The notes below the pieces were generated by a model, which saw only the letters and a program-made list of their open reading frames with translations, made no database searches and was not told the origin of the DNA. Shown here piece after piece: positions 6,736-14,302 of a stretch of 14,364 nucleotides of DNA. The translations under genes and the position numbers were made by a program. Numbering within the stretch: the stretch's first letter is position 1; the number at the start of each line of letters is the position of its first letter. Source of the DNA: an uncultured Nitrospinaceae bacterium (GTDB lineage Bacteria > Nitrospinota > Nitrospinia > Nitrospinales > VA-1); NCBI GenBank assembly GCA_938073925.1, contig CALJGH010000153.1, positions 1-14,364 on the forward strand, written 5' to 3'.

Positions 6736-7383
6736 ATGCGAATCGTGCTTTTGACATTGGTGATTTTATTTTCCCAGGCGGTTCCTTCATTTGCTAAATG
6801 TAAACTAAAAGATATTTGCACCATGATGCAAAAATTGGATCATTTTTCCATATTGAATGCCTGTCCAAACTCTGCCCCCTTGTTAAAAGAATGTAAACAC
6901 GTAAGTGAAGAAGGTTTGCCAAAACTACCCACTCCTGAATTTGTAGATAACGGGGATGAAACTATTACGGATAAAGTCAATAACCTCCGATGGCACAAAA
7001 AAGGGACGGATCAAAGATTGACATTGAAGGACGCAAAAGGTTTTGCAAATAACGAAAATTTTGCCGGAAGTTCTGAGTGGCGTCTACCTACTTTGCCTGA
7101 ACTACAAACACTTCTTTCTCCTGAAAAAGTTGTGAATGCCAGCGGAAAAAAATCTTGGATTAATCCTATCTTTGACCATAGCAAGGCGCACTACTTCTGG
7201 ACTACCACGACCTGCGATCAAGTTTCCGTCATTGAAGAAATATATCAAGGCAAACATCAGAAAAAAACCTGCCAAAAGGGAGATTCTGCCGCATGGCTAG
7301 TGCTTTTTAAAGTCGGCTCCACGCTATGGTTTCTCACAAAAGATGCCAAACATCGCATATGGTTGGTTCAAAACATTCAATAA
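6736..7383 (+). CDS. Secreted DUF1566 (Lcl C-terminal domain) protein
   Basis: A 215-residue protein with a clear signal peptide (1-20, SFA before the likely cut) and a good AAGGAG eight bases before ATG 6736. After a Cys-containing segment (C22, C28, C43, C53), the DUF1566/Lcl_C domain runs from about 66 to 213. Its signatures are VDNGDETITDKVNNLRW (70-86) and EWRLPTLPELQTLL (114-127), the latter the hallmark of this family, followed by a late YFWTTTTC (153-160). Known members are exported or surface proteins with a C-type-lectin/FGE-like fold, and a biochemical role is generally not established. Six cysteines in the mature part, including C160 and C179, suggest disulfides. It stands alone, 149 bases after the sirtuin, and probably has its own promoter; TATAGT at 6643-6648 is a possible but unsupported -10. 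Confidence 0.83.
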   Translation: MRIVLLTLVILFSQAVPSFAKCKLKDICTMMQKLDHFSILNACPNSAPLLKECKHVSEEGLPKLPTPEFVDNGDETITDKVNNLRWHKKGTDQRLTLKDAKGFANNENFAGSSEWRLPTLPELQTLLSPEKVVNASGKKSWINPIFDHSKAHYFWTTTTCDQVSVIEEIYQGKHQKKTCQKGDSAAWLVLFKVGSTLWFLTKDAKHRIWLVQNIQ

Positions 7384-7400
7384 ACTTTCCATTCCATGAC

Positions 7401-7422
7401 GAAAAAGCTATTTTTCTTTTTC
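7401..7422 (+). terminator. A/T-stem terminator after the DUF1566 gene
   Basis: GAAAAA-GCTA-TTTTTC (7401-7416) is a perfect 6-base stem with a 4-base loop, followed directly by TTTTTC. An alternative 7-base pairing joins GAAAAAG (7401-7407) to CTTTTTC (7416-7422). It lies 18 bases past the stop codon. The stem is A/T-rich and therefore weak. Confidence 0.4.
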
Positions 7423-7528
7423 AATCCTGCTTAAAACTTCCTAGAATAAAAGAATGCATATTCACCCTATTCTCATCACTATTACTACGTTGGAAATAGA
7501 TTCTCAAAAAACCAAATTGTAAAAATAA

Positions 7529-8983
7529 TTGATTCCTTGCCAAAACCTGAATTTTAAAAATCGTTTTATAGACTTGGGACCTGAATTCTATCAGGAAAAA
7601 CAACCCGACCCTGTGACCGACCCTTATTTGGTGGATTACTCGCCATCTGTCGGAAAATTAATCGACCTACCTGAAGAAGGTGGAGATAATTTCCTGGCAA
7701 ACTTCAGCGGCAATCAGCCAATGGAGGGTGCCCGGCCTTTGGCTATGGCCTACTCGGGTCACCAATTCGGATCTTACAATCCCAAACTGGGAGATGGCCG
7801 AGGCCTCTTGCTAGGGGAAGTTTCAAATAAAGAGAATATAAGTTGGGACGTTCATCTTAAAGGTGCCGGACCAACCCGATTCGCTAGGGGATTCGATGGG
7901 CGAGCCACTCTTCAATCTTCTATCCGCGAACATCTGGGGAGCGAAGCTTTGAACGGATTGGGAATTCCCACCACGCGTTCTCTGGCAGTGATCGGTATTC
8001 GAGAACTCATCTATAGACAGAAACCTGAATTGGCAGCCATTTTAGTGCGGGTCGCCGATTGCCATATCCGCTTTGGTAGCTTCGAGTTTTTTCATTATAC
8101 AAAGCAACCCAAAAGTGTCGAACGTCTGGCAGATTTCTCCATCGAACATTATCATAATGATATCTATAATGAACCTGATCGATACCGAATTTTTTTTAGA
8201 AGAGTTTTAACTCTAACCGCAAAATTAATTTCTAAATGGCAGTCTGTCGGATTTATTCACGGAGTTATGAACACCGATAACATGACAATAACAGGCACAA
8301 CATTTGATTACGGTCCTTATGGTTTTATGGATGGTTTTAATTCTCGATACACCCCCAACTCATCGGACACTCATGGACGATACGCATACCAACAACAAGC
8401 CGAAATCGGCTTCTGGAATCTAAACAAACTTGCAGAAACATTGATACCCCTTGTGGGTGCAGACGAACTGCAGGAAGAAACCAAACAATACCAATCTTTG
8501 CTAAATGGATTTTACCGAGAAGAAATGGGGCGCAAACTTGGTTTATCTATCCTAGATTCGGAGTTCAGTGAGCTGACGCAGGAAATGCTCCAACTATTAC
8601 AAAGTCAGCAACTGGACTACTCAAATTTTTTCCGCCACCTTGCAAATAATCCGAGTGCAATGGATTGTAGTATTGAATTACGCTCATGGCTAGACCACTA
8701 TCTAAAGCTTTGCGATCGAGAAAGCATCAGCCATGATGAACGTAAAAAGAAAATGAATGCCGTCAACCCAAAGTATATTTTAAGAAACCATCTCGTGCAA
8801 CGAGCCCTGGAAATGGCATTAAAAGAATCTGACTTTTCAGAAGTGACCCGACTACGAATACTTCTGGAAAATCCATTTAAAGATCGTCCGGAGATTTTCA
8901 AAAAATACAATATTGATGCAGATTTTTATTCCCAAGATACGCCGCAAGAGTTTCTCGGTCGTCAAACCAGTTGTTCCGCATAA
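7529..8983 (+). CDS. selO: SelO/YdiU protein AMPylase (pseudokinase fold)
   Basis: A 484-residue protein, full length for the family (E. coli YdiU is about 478). SelO transfers AMP from ATP to Ser, Thr or Tyr of proteins and is linked to redox stress. Signatures are AMAYSGHQFG (72-81), KGAGPTRFARGFDGRA (111-126, with the ATP-contacting Lys/Arg), HGVMNTDNM (244-252) and DYGPYGFMD (260-268). The C-terminus ends TSCSA with C482 two residues from the end, where many bacterial SelO have Cys and animal SelO has selenocysteine. The activation-loop Cys known from E. coli is Pro here (YTPNSSD, 274-280), so the regulatory disulfide described there cannot form the same way. The start is TTG 7529: a stop lies immediately upstream and the first in-frame ATG would delete about 64 conserved residues. 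No ribosome binding site is visible, so initiation should be weak. Confidence 0.94.
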   Translation: MIPCQNLNFKNRFIDLGPEFYQEKQPDPVTDPYLVDYSPSVGKLIDLPEEGGDNFLANFSGNQPMEGARPLAMAYSGHQFGSYNPKLGDGRGLLLGEVSNKENISWDVHLKGAGPTRFARGFDGRATLQSSIREHLGSEALNGLGIPTTRSLAVIGIRELIYRQKPELAAILVRVADCHIRFGSFEFFHYTKQPKSVERLADFSIEHYHNDIYNEPDRYRIFFRRVLTLTAKLISKWQSVGFIHGVMNTDNMTITGTTFDYGPYGFMDGFNSRYTPNSSDTHGRYAYQQQAEIGFWNLNKLAETLIPLVGADELQEETKQYQSLLNGFYREEMGRKLGLSILDSEFSELTQEMLQLLQSQQLDYSNFFRHLANNPSAMDCSIELRSWLDHYLKLCDRESISHDERKKKMNAVNPKYILRNHLVQRALEMALKESDFSEVTRLRILLENPFKDRPEIFKKYNIDADFYSQDTPQEFLGRQTSCSA

Positions 8984-9012
8984 CTCCACTTAACTAGAAA
9001 GGAAACCCAAGA

Positions 9013-9243
9013 ATGATTTCACTTGATGGAGAAATAACAGAAGTAACGACTCCGCCCAACAAGGCAGACCAGTTCAGAGAGTTGACCATCTGGGTTCCTG
9101 AAACCGGAGAACATATCGAGTTGACCTGTTTTATTCATGAGCTTCAGAAATCCGGACTGGAAGAAGGCAGTCAAATTTCTATCAAAATCGAAAAGAAATT
9201 CGATGTTGATTCCCTCACTCGCGATCTTCTCAAACCGCAATAG
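9013..9243 (+). CDS. Small conserved-looking hypothetical protein downstream of selO
   Basis: A 76-residue acidic soluble protein, beginning 29 bases after the selO stop, with a good GAAAGGA ribosome binding site before ATG 9013. I do not recognise a family. The sequence alternates hydrophobic and charged residues through three or four likely beta strands (ISLDGEITEV, ELTIWVPE, HIELTCFI, QISIKIEKK), suggesting a small beta-barrel or OB-like fold. It has one Cys (in LTCF), no signal peptide and no membrane segment. Spacing suggests co-transcription with selO. Confidence 0.72.
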   Translation: MISLDGEITEVTTPPNKADQFRELTIWVPETGEHIELTCFIHELQKSGLEEGSQISIKIEKKFDVDSLTRDLLKPQ

Positions 9244-9304
9244 GTTGGCAATTATTTATGCCTCTGATACCATATATATCTAAACCAACAGATCTTCCTC
9301 GGCC

Positions 9305-10318
9305 ATGACAAAAATCAAAGACTTGGGTGAATTTGGGTTGATCGATCGTCTATCCAAAAACTTCAAGCATCACTATAGTAATACTGTTCTACCACTTGGT
9401 GATGACTGCGCCGCTTATTCTGCAAGTCCATCAAAAAACCAACTCGTCTGCACGGATGCATTGGTAGAAAATATTCACTTCAAACTTTCTACCATCTCGG
9501 CAGAGCAGTTAGGTAAAAAGTCCATTGCAGTGAACATCAGTGATATCGTAGCGATGGGTGGCACCCCGACTCGGATTTTAATAACATTGGGGATATCCAA
9601 AAAAATTTCATCTTCATTTCTTGACCAGTTGTATAAAGGAATTCACAAAACTTGCGAACTTTATGATATTGAACTTTTTGGCGGAGATACCGTTTCATCA
9701 CCCAATTGTTTTTTTATCAACGTCACGATTATTGGCGAGACCAAAAGCGGAAAGCTCTTCACTCGAAAAGGCGCAAAAAAAGGAGACCTGATTTTCACGA
9801 CCGGGACATTGGGAGATTCCAGTTTAGGATTAAACATACAATCTGGTAAAAAATGGAAATGCTCTGCAAAATCAAAAAAATATCTTCTTAAAAAGCACCT
9901 AACTCCGATTCCACGATTAAAAGAAAGCCAATTGCTGGTACGATCCACCTGTAAAATAAATTCCATGATAGATATCAGCGATGGCCTCGTGCAGGACCTG
10001 CATCATATCTGCAAACAATCTGGAACCGGGGCTTTAATTTGTGAAGAAAAGCTACCCCAATCGCTTGCATTTTCAAAAGTTTGTGCAGATAACAACCTAA
10101 ATCCTGCACCCTTCATTTTGAACGGGGGTGAAGATTATGAATTACTATTTACTTTACCAGCTGATGGTGTTAAAAAATTATATAGGCAGTTTGAAAAGGC
10201 CGAAGCACTTGTGACACATATTGGGGAGATCACTCAGCCGTCCAAAAAAGTTTCTCTTTTAAAGAAAAATGGAAAAAGAGAAATTCTCCGCCAATCATCC
10301 GGTTTCAATCATTTTTAA
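9305..10318 (+). CDS. thiL: Thiamine-monophosphate kinase
   Basis: A 337-residue ThiL, phosphorylating thiamine monophosphate to the active cofactor thiamine diphosphate with ATP, in the cytoplasm. The family motifs appear in order: GEFGLIDRL at the N-terminus (8-16), PLGDDCA (30-36), TDALVENIHF (50-59), AVNISDIVAMGGTP (75-88), GGDT (126-129), GTLGDSSLGL (167-176), MIDISDGLVQDL (221-232) and LNGGEDYELLFT (272-283). These Asp-rich loops bind Mg and ATP in the PurM/AIR-synthase fold. Length is normal for the family. The start is ATG 9305, at the usual family position, but no ribosome binding site precedes it. It begins 61 bases after the small selO-linked gene. No other thiamine gene is near. 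Confidence 0.95.
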   Translation: MTKIKDLGEFGLIDRLSKNFKHHYSNTVLPLGDDCAAYSASPSKNQLVCTDALVENIHFKLSTISAEQLGKKSIAVNISDIVAMGGTPTRILITLGISKKISSSFLDQLYKGIHKTCELYDIELFGGDTVSSPNCFFINVTIIGETKSGKLFTRKGAKKGDLIFTTGTLGDSSLGLNIQSGKKWKCSAKSKKYLLKKHLTPIPRLKESQLLVRSTCKINSMIDISDGLVQDLHHICKQSGTGALICEEKLPQSLAFSKVCADNNLNPAPFILNGGEDYELLFTLPADGVKKLYRQFEKAEALVTHIGEITQPSKKVSLLKKNGKREILRQSSGFNHF

Positions 10319-10344
10319 CACTACCGGTTACAATAAATTGCCCC

Positions 10345-10368
10345 TATCGAGTCTCATATAATTCGATA
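10345..10368 (+). promoter_or_regulatory. Consensus -10 within a dyad, upstream of the CNNM pair
   Basis: TATAAT at 10357-10362 matches the sigma70 -10 consensus exactly and would place transcription start about 36-40 bases before the TTG start at 10406. It lies between the arms of an inverted repeat, TATCGA (10345-10350) and TCGATA (10363-10368), which could be an operator that blocks the promoter. No good -35 sits at 16-18 bases, which weakens the call. Confidence 0.4.
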
Positions 10369-10405
10369 AACAAGTGCCAGCCAAACTTGAGGTTACTTAA
10401 AAACT

Positions 10406-11719
10406 TTGGACGACTCATTAATTCCGCGGTCGCTATTACTCCTGTTTTTGTTTTCTTGCTCAGCCTTTTTTTCGGCCTGCGAAGTCGCTTTTTTTTCACT
10501 CAATCCTCTCCAGCAAAAAGAGATGGAAGAAAAAAAAGGGCGTTCCGGCCGCCTGGTTCATTCCCTCCTGCAAAAACCACGTGAACTGCTGATAACTATT
10601 TATATAGGCAACGAACTGGTCAACATTGGTATTTCTGTTGTCATCACTTCTATTACGATTACCTTATTTGGTAGCATCGGTGTAGGAATTGCCATTGGCG
10701 TTGGTACTCTACTACTCCTATTCCTTGGCGAAATAGTACCAAAAAGTATTTCTCTGAAATATGCACAATCCTATGCTCTGTTTGCAGCATTCCCTCTAAA
10801 AGGATTTGCTAATATCGTCCAGCCTGCGCAACAACTATTCACATCCTGGACGGAAAAAATAATGCGCTCCATTGGCATTTTGACTCATTCCGAAAAAGAA
10901 TCCTCCATATCCGACGAAGAATTTCGCACCATGGTACAGGTTGGCGAAGGTGAAGGGGTTATCGACTCTGATGAAAGGCATTTGATTCAAAAAGCCATCG
11001 AATTTGGGGAAACAACCGTGGGCGAAGTTATGACACCTCAAATTGATATGTTCACGGTAAATATCGATGATAGCCTTGACGAAATTCTCCCAAGAATTGT
11101 TGCGAATTTTTATTCCAGAGTCCCAGTGTATGGAAATGATGATGAAGAGATTTTGGGTATTCTTTTCACCAAAGACCTGACACGCCTCAAACATTTACCA
11201 CGGGAAAAAGTAAATTTAAAAAGCATACTTCACCCTGCTGTTGTTGTTCCCAAAACAAAAATGATCAAAGAGATGCTCGAAGAATTCAGGAAGGTAAAGA
11301 GGCACATGGCAATTGTTCTAGATGAATATGGTAGTGTTAGTGGTCTCGTGACTCTGGAAGATATCATTGAAGAGCTCGTTGGCGAAATTGATAGTGAAAT
11401 GCGAATGGATGAACAGCCGCTAACGGAAATTAGCGAAAATCAATACAGGATTTCAGGGGCCTACAACCTTGCAGAATTTAATGAATTTTTCAAAAGCGAG
11501 CTACCAGAGGAAGATTACGATACAGTTGGCGGCTTGGTTTTTGGTCTCTTTGGCAGAATTCCTCGATCAGGAGAATCAACAACGGTGGACCACTTTAAAT
11601 TCCGTGTAGAAAAAATGAAGGGGTCAAGAATCCTTAACCTTCACCTAACACTCCTCAAGCGATCGACCACACCTTCCTTAACCGAAGAATCAGAAAAAAT
11701 TAAGAGCGCAACAACATAA
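10406..11719 (+). CDS. CNNM/HlyC-CorC family membrane protein, first copy
   Basis: A 437-residue inner-membrane protein of the CNNM/CorC family, which is linked to Mg2+ and other divalent-cation transport or efflux; the old name hemolysin is misleading. The N-terminal DUF21 region (about 1-150) has hydrophobic segments near 8-31, 63-85, 95-112 and 118-140, with FFSACEVAFFSL (21-32) and GEIVPKSIS (108-116). Two CBS domains follow (about 206-265 and 272-328; MTPQIDMF, VLDEYGSVSGLVTLEDI), then a CorC_HlyC domain (about 342-418; DYDTVGGLVFGLFGRIP). Start is TTG 10406. Residues MDDSLIPRSLLLL match the usual family start and an in-frame stop lies at 10388-10390, so no ATG is available. GAGG about 13 bases before is a poor ribosome binding site. 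Its stop overlaps the next start. Confidence 0.91.
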   Translation: MDDSLIPRSLLLLFLFSCSAFFSACEVAFFSLNPLQQKEMEEKKGRSGRLVHSLLQKPRELLITIYIGNELVNIGISVVITSITITLFGSIGVGIAIGVGTLLLLFLGEIVPKSISLKYAQSYALFAAFPLKGFANIVQPAQQLFTSWTEKIMRSIGILTHSEKESSISDEEFRTMVQVGEGEGVIDSDERHLIQKAIEFGETTVGEVMTPQIDMFTVNIDDSLDEILPRIVANFYSRVPVYGNDDEEILGILFTKDLTRLKHLPREKVNLKSILHPAVVVPKTKMIKEMLEEFRKVKRHMAIVLDEYGSVSGLVTLEDIIEELVGEIDSEMRMDEQPLTEISENQYRISGAYNLAEFNEFFKSELPEEDYDTVGGLVFGLFGRIPRSGESTTVDHFKFRVEKMKGSRILNLHLTLLKRSTTPSLTEESEKIKSATT

Positions 11720-12987
11720 TGGATCCTGCAACCACAATCTTTTGGGTACTGCTCGCTGTAATGTTAGAGGCATTTTTTTCTGGCTCTGAAATTGGTATGG
11801 TTTCAGTCAATCGGATTAAAATGAAGCAACTGGCAGATGAGGGAAATTCCGCTGCAAAATCCGTTTTAACTCTTCTGGACGATCCCGAAAAACTTTTCAC
11901 AACAACATCGCTGGGCACCAACCTCGCCATGGTGACCAGCACGGCTATATTCACCGCGTTCATGGTTTCTCAGTTTGGTGCCTTCGGAGAATGGATGGCT
12001 ATGGTGATTATTTTTCCTCTAGTATTTTTTGGCGGAGAAATCATACCTAAAGTTATTTTCCAGAATCGCGCTGACAGCCTCATGTTAATAATGATCTATC
12101 CCTTGAATCTTTTTTACAAGGTCATGAGGCCTTTCATTAACTGGCTCTCAAAAACTTCGCAAAGCCTAACCAGCCGAGTTCCAGAAGGTATAACAGAGAA
12201 GACATTTACTTTCAGCCGTGATCAGTTAAGAAAGGCATTGAGCTTGGACTCACAAACTGTGGATCTTGGCACCACCGAAAAAAAAATCATCCATAACATA
12301 TTTAACTTTGGAGAACTCACGGCAGAACAGTGCATGGTGCCTCTGGTTCAAATGACAGCTATCAAGGATACCGCTACCCTACAAGAAGCACATGAGATGG
12401 CAAATGACTCCGGGTTCTCCCGTCTCCCCGTTTTTCATGAGCGGATGCATAATTTGATAGGGATTCTAAATGCTTTCGATCTGCTGGATCAGGAAATGGA
12501 TAATTCTCCTATCACAGCATTGGTTAGGCCAACTCACTACATTCCACCAAATAAAAAGATTGACGATTTACTGAAGGAATTACAGCAAGGCGGTTTACAT
12601 ATGGCCTTTGTCGTGGATGAATATGGCGGTTGTATCGGTCTCGTTACCATCGAAGATCTTCTTGAAAGAATAGTCGGCGAAATAGAAGACGAATATGACA
12701 AACCAGAAGAACTATACAAACCGTATGCTGAAGGCGGGTTTCTAATAGAAGGAAACACGGAAGTAAGTGTCCTTAACGAAACGTTAGGTTGGGATTTGCC
12801 TGGAGGAGACTTCGAAACTATTGCCGGACTAGTGATTGACCGACTCGAAAAAATTCCTCATCCCGGCGATCAAGTTCTTGCGGGCTCTTATCGTCTGACT
12901 GTCAAAGATTCAAGCAAAAGAAAAATTCAATCGCTCATCGTCAGAAAACTCGAAGATCCTGAGATTGAAGAGGATGCCACCCCTTAG
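11719..12987 (+). CDS. CNNM/HlyC-CorC family membrane protein, second copy
   Basis: A 422-residue paralogue of the preceding gene, starting at ATG 11719, which shares its A with the upstream stop (TAATG), a sign of coupled translation. The same layout is present: a DUF21 membrane part (about 1-150; AFFSGSEIGMVSVNRI 18-33, GGEIIPKVIF 105-114), two CBS domains (about 203-262 and 268-322; FVVDEYGGCIGLVTIEDL) and a C-terminal CorC_HlyC domain (about 336-412; GDFETIAGLVIDRLEKIP). The two proteins are clearly homologous but well diverged, for example a longer linker and MVPLVQM instead of MTPQIDM at the first CBS start. This suggests an old duplication with distinct or heteromeric roles. CBS domains in this family usually bind adenine nucleotides with Mg, so both may sense ATP and metal. 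Confidence 0.92.
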   Translation: MDPATTIFWVLLAVMLEAFFSGSEIGMVSVNRIKMKQLADEGNSAAKSVLTLLDDPEKLFTTTSLGTNLAMVTSTAIFTAFMVSQFGAFGEWMAMVIIFPLVFFGGEIIPKVIFQNRADSLMLIMIYPLNLFYKVMRPFINWLSKTSQSLTSRVPEGITEKTFTFSRDQLRKALSLDSQTVDLGTTEKKIIHNIFNFGELTAEQCMVPLVQMTAIKDTATLQEAHEMANDSGFSRLPVFHERMHNLIGILNAFDLLDQEMDNSPITALVRPTHYIPPNKKIDDLLKELQQGGLHMAFVVDEYGGCIGLVTIEDLLERIVGEIEDEYDKPEELYKPYAEGGFLIEGNTEVSVLNETLGWDLPGGDFETIAGLVIDRLEKIPHPGDQVLAGSYRLTVKDSSKRKIQSLIVRKLEDPEIEEDATP

Positions 12988-13000
12988 CGAGGGAGGACAC

Positions 13001-13020
13001 ACTAGTGGTAAAGAACTAGT
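13001..13020. repeat. Inverted and direct repeat after the CNNM pair
   Basis: ACTAGT at 13001-13006 and again at 13015-13020 (each self-complementary) can pair across an 8-base loop, and AAGAACTA is repeated at 13011-13018 and 13021-13028. It lies 13 bases past the CNNM stop in the convergent gap. No T-run follows, so a terminator role is unproven. Confidence 0.3.
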
Positions 13021-13070
13021 AAGAACTAAATCTTCATCTATGGTTTAACAGAAATTACTCATAGAATCTA

Positions 13071-13092
13071 GCCTCACGTTGGTGGGTAAGGC
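13071..13092 (-). terminator. Hairpin after the DjlA-like gene
   Basis: Read on the minus strand, GCCTTAC and GTGAGGC form a 7-base stem (one U-G wobble) around an 8-base loop, starting four bases after the TAG stop. Folding is better on this strand than on the plus strand, where one position mismatches. No strong T-run follows, so the terminator call is weak. Confidence 0.33.
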
Positions 13093-13096
13093 CCGG

Positions 13097-13819
13097 CTAC
13101 ATAGCTCGAATTTTTTCTAACTCCTGATATGCCGCCTGGATTTCCAGAAATTTCAAATGTGCGTCTTCTACAGCTTTTTCGCCCTCGTGTGCTACCCGAT
13201 CGGGGTGACACACACTGACGAGACTCCGATAAGCTTTCTTCACTTCTTCATTTGAAGCATCTGAAGGAATATTTAAAACATGATACGGGGTTTTGATTAT
13301 TTTCAGAGAGTATTTTACTCTGATTTTATTATGCTGGTCATAAGACAAACCCAATAAAAGAACGATATGCTTAAGTAAACTTTCCGCTCCCTCGCCCAAG
13401 CCTTTGTCCACCAAAGAAATCTGATAACAAAGAGCGACTAGCAAGAGGTTATAATTATTCTCACAGGACTTCCTATACTCTTTAACAAAGGGATCTATAT
13501 CTGGTTTTTTATTTTGCACTTCACGAATTAGAGGATCAATTTTCTTAAAATCTGCAACCACAAAACCCAGGTTTTTAATAAAAAATTTGTGGATAATTCC
13601 AATCTGCTTTTGAGTTAAAGGACCATTCACTATTCCTACCCGAGTCAGAATTATCACCAGAGAAGTTATAAAGTCTGCCTTGTTATGAATACCTGGCAAA
13701 CTTTTTTGCAGTTTTTTTTGAAATTTTTGCCCAAGAAAATACTCAGCAGCACCGCCCACAACAGCACCAAAAGGACCGCCACGCAAAAACCCTAAACCCG
13801 CACCCATCCACCAGGACAT
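13097..13819 (-). CDS. djlA: DjlA-like TerB and J-domain co-chaperone
   Basis: A 240-residue protein with the DjlA layout. A Gly-rich hydrophobic N-terminal segment (about 5-30; GFLRGGPFGAVVGGAAEYFLG region) probably anchors it to the inner membrane. A helical TerB-like domain covers about 46-160, and a C-terminal J domain about 176-236 has the essential HPD at 205-207. J domains stimulate the ATPase of DnaK-type Hsp70, so the likely partner is a cytoplasmic DnaK, with the J domain facing the cytoplasm. It is shorter than E. coli DjlA (about 271) because the linker between TerB and J is reduced. ATG 13819 lacks a visible ribosome binding site. It is divergent from the Dabb gene and convergent with the CNNM pair. 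The J domain is certain, the DjlA name somewhat less so. Confidence 0.85.
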   Translation of the reverse strand: MSWWMGAGLGFLRGGPFGAVVGGAAEYFLGQKFQKKLQKSLPGIHNKADFITSLVIILTRVGIVNGPLTQKQIGIIHKFFIKNLGFVVADFKKIDPLIREVQNKKPDIDPFVKEYRKSCENNYNLLLVALCYQISLVDKGLGEGAESLLKHIVLLLGLSYDQHNKIRVKYSLKIIKTPYHVLNIPSDASNEEVKKAYRSLVSVCHPDRVAHEGEKAVEDAHLKFLEIQAAYQELEKIRAM

Positions 13820-13938
13820 AATATGAAATTTTATTAGTAATACTGATTTATAAAATTATATGATCAACAATGATATTTTCTGCGCTCGAATTTATTATAC
13901 TAAATATCTTTATTTTTAATTATCAATGGAGAAAATAA

Positions 13939-14229
13939 ATGGTCAAGCATATTGTAATGTTCAAATTAGCCGAAAAAACTACTGAAAACATGGAACGTGC
14001 TGTCAGTAGCTTAAGAAGTCTGGAGGGAAAAATTGAAACTTTACAATCCATCGAAATAGGAACTGATTTTCTAGAATCAGAGAGAAGCTATGACATTGCT
14101 CTTACTGCGCATTTTAAAGACCGAGATGGATTAAATATATATGCCAGTCATGAAAACCATTTACCAGTAGTTAAAATAATGCGGTCTTTATGCTCGGCCT
14201 CGGTAGTCGTCGATTATGAGACAATATGA
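13939..14229 (+). CDS. Dabb-domain (stress-responsive A/B barrel) protein
   Basis: A 96-residue protein that is almost entirely one Dabb domain. It begins MVKHIVMFKL, with a central IEIGTDFLESERSYDIAL (38-55) and a later DGLNIYASHENHLPVV (63-78) carrying the conserved YxxHxxH spacing. The family forms ferredoxin-like dimeric barrels. Some members are enzymes (olivetolic acid cyclase in plants), others are stress-induced with unknown activity, so no substrate is proposed. GGAG seven bases before ATG 13939 supports the start. It is soluble and cytoplasmic by appearance, and divergent from the DjlA-like gene across an A+T-rich 119-base gap that likely carries both promoters. Confidence 0.9.
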   Translation: MVKHIVMFKLAEKTTENMERAVSSLRSLEGKIETLQSIEIGTDFLESERSYDIALTAHFKDRDGLNIYASHENHLPVVKIMRSLCSASVVVDYETI

Positions 14230-14283
14230 GACAAATTGACGCAGTTATCATTCGAATTTCACTCAAAAATGCTATCCATACAG

Positions 14284-14302
14284 CAAAATCGAGTCGATTT
14301 TG
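14284..14302 (+). other. Strong hairpin downstream of the Dabb gene
   Basis: CAAAATCG-AGT-CGATTTTG is a perfect 8-base stem with a 3-base loop, 55 bases past the Dabb stop. It is followed by an A/T-rich but not T-only stretch. It may be a terminator or RNA 3'-end stabiliser, or an operator for whatever follows beyond the window. Confidence 0.4.

Noticed and set aside
10387..10584. 65-codon frame overlapping the start of the first CNNM gene
   Set aside because: It is out of frame with the CNNM protein, whose N-terminal residues match the family well; the other product has no signature.
10835..11194. 119-codon minus-strand frame within the first CNNM gene
   Set aside because: It is a shadow of the CNNM coding sequence; the sense frame carries CBS and DUF21 motifs throughout.
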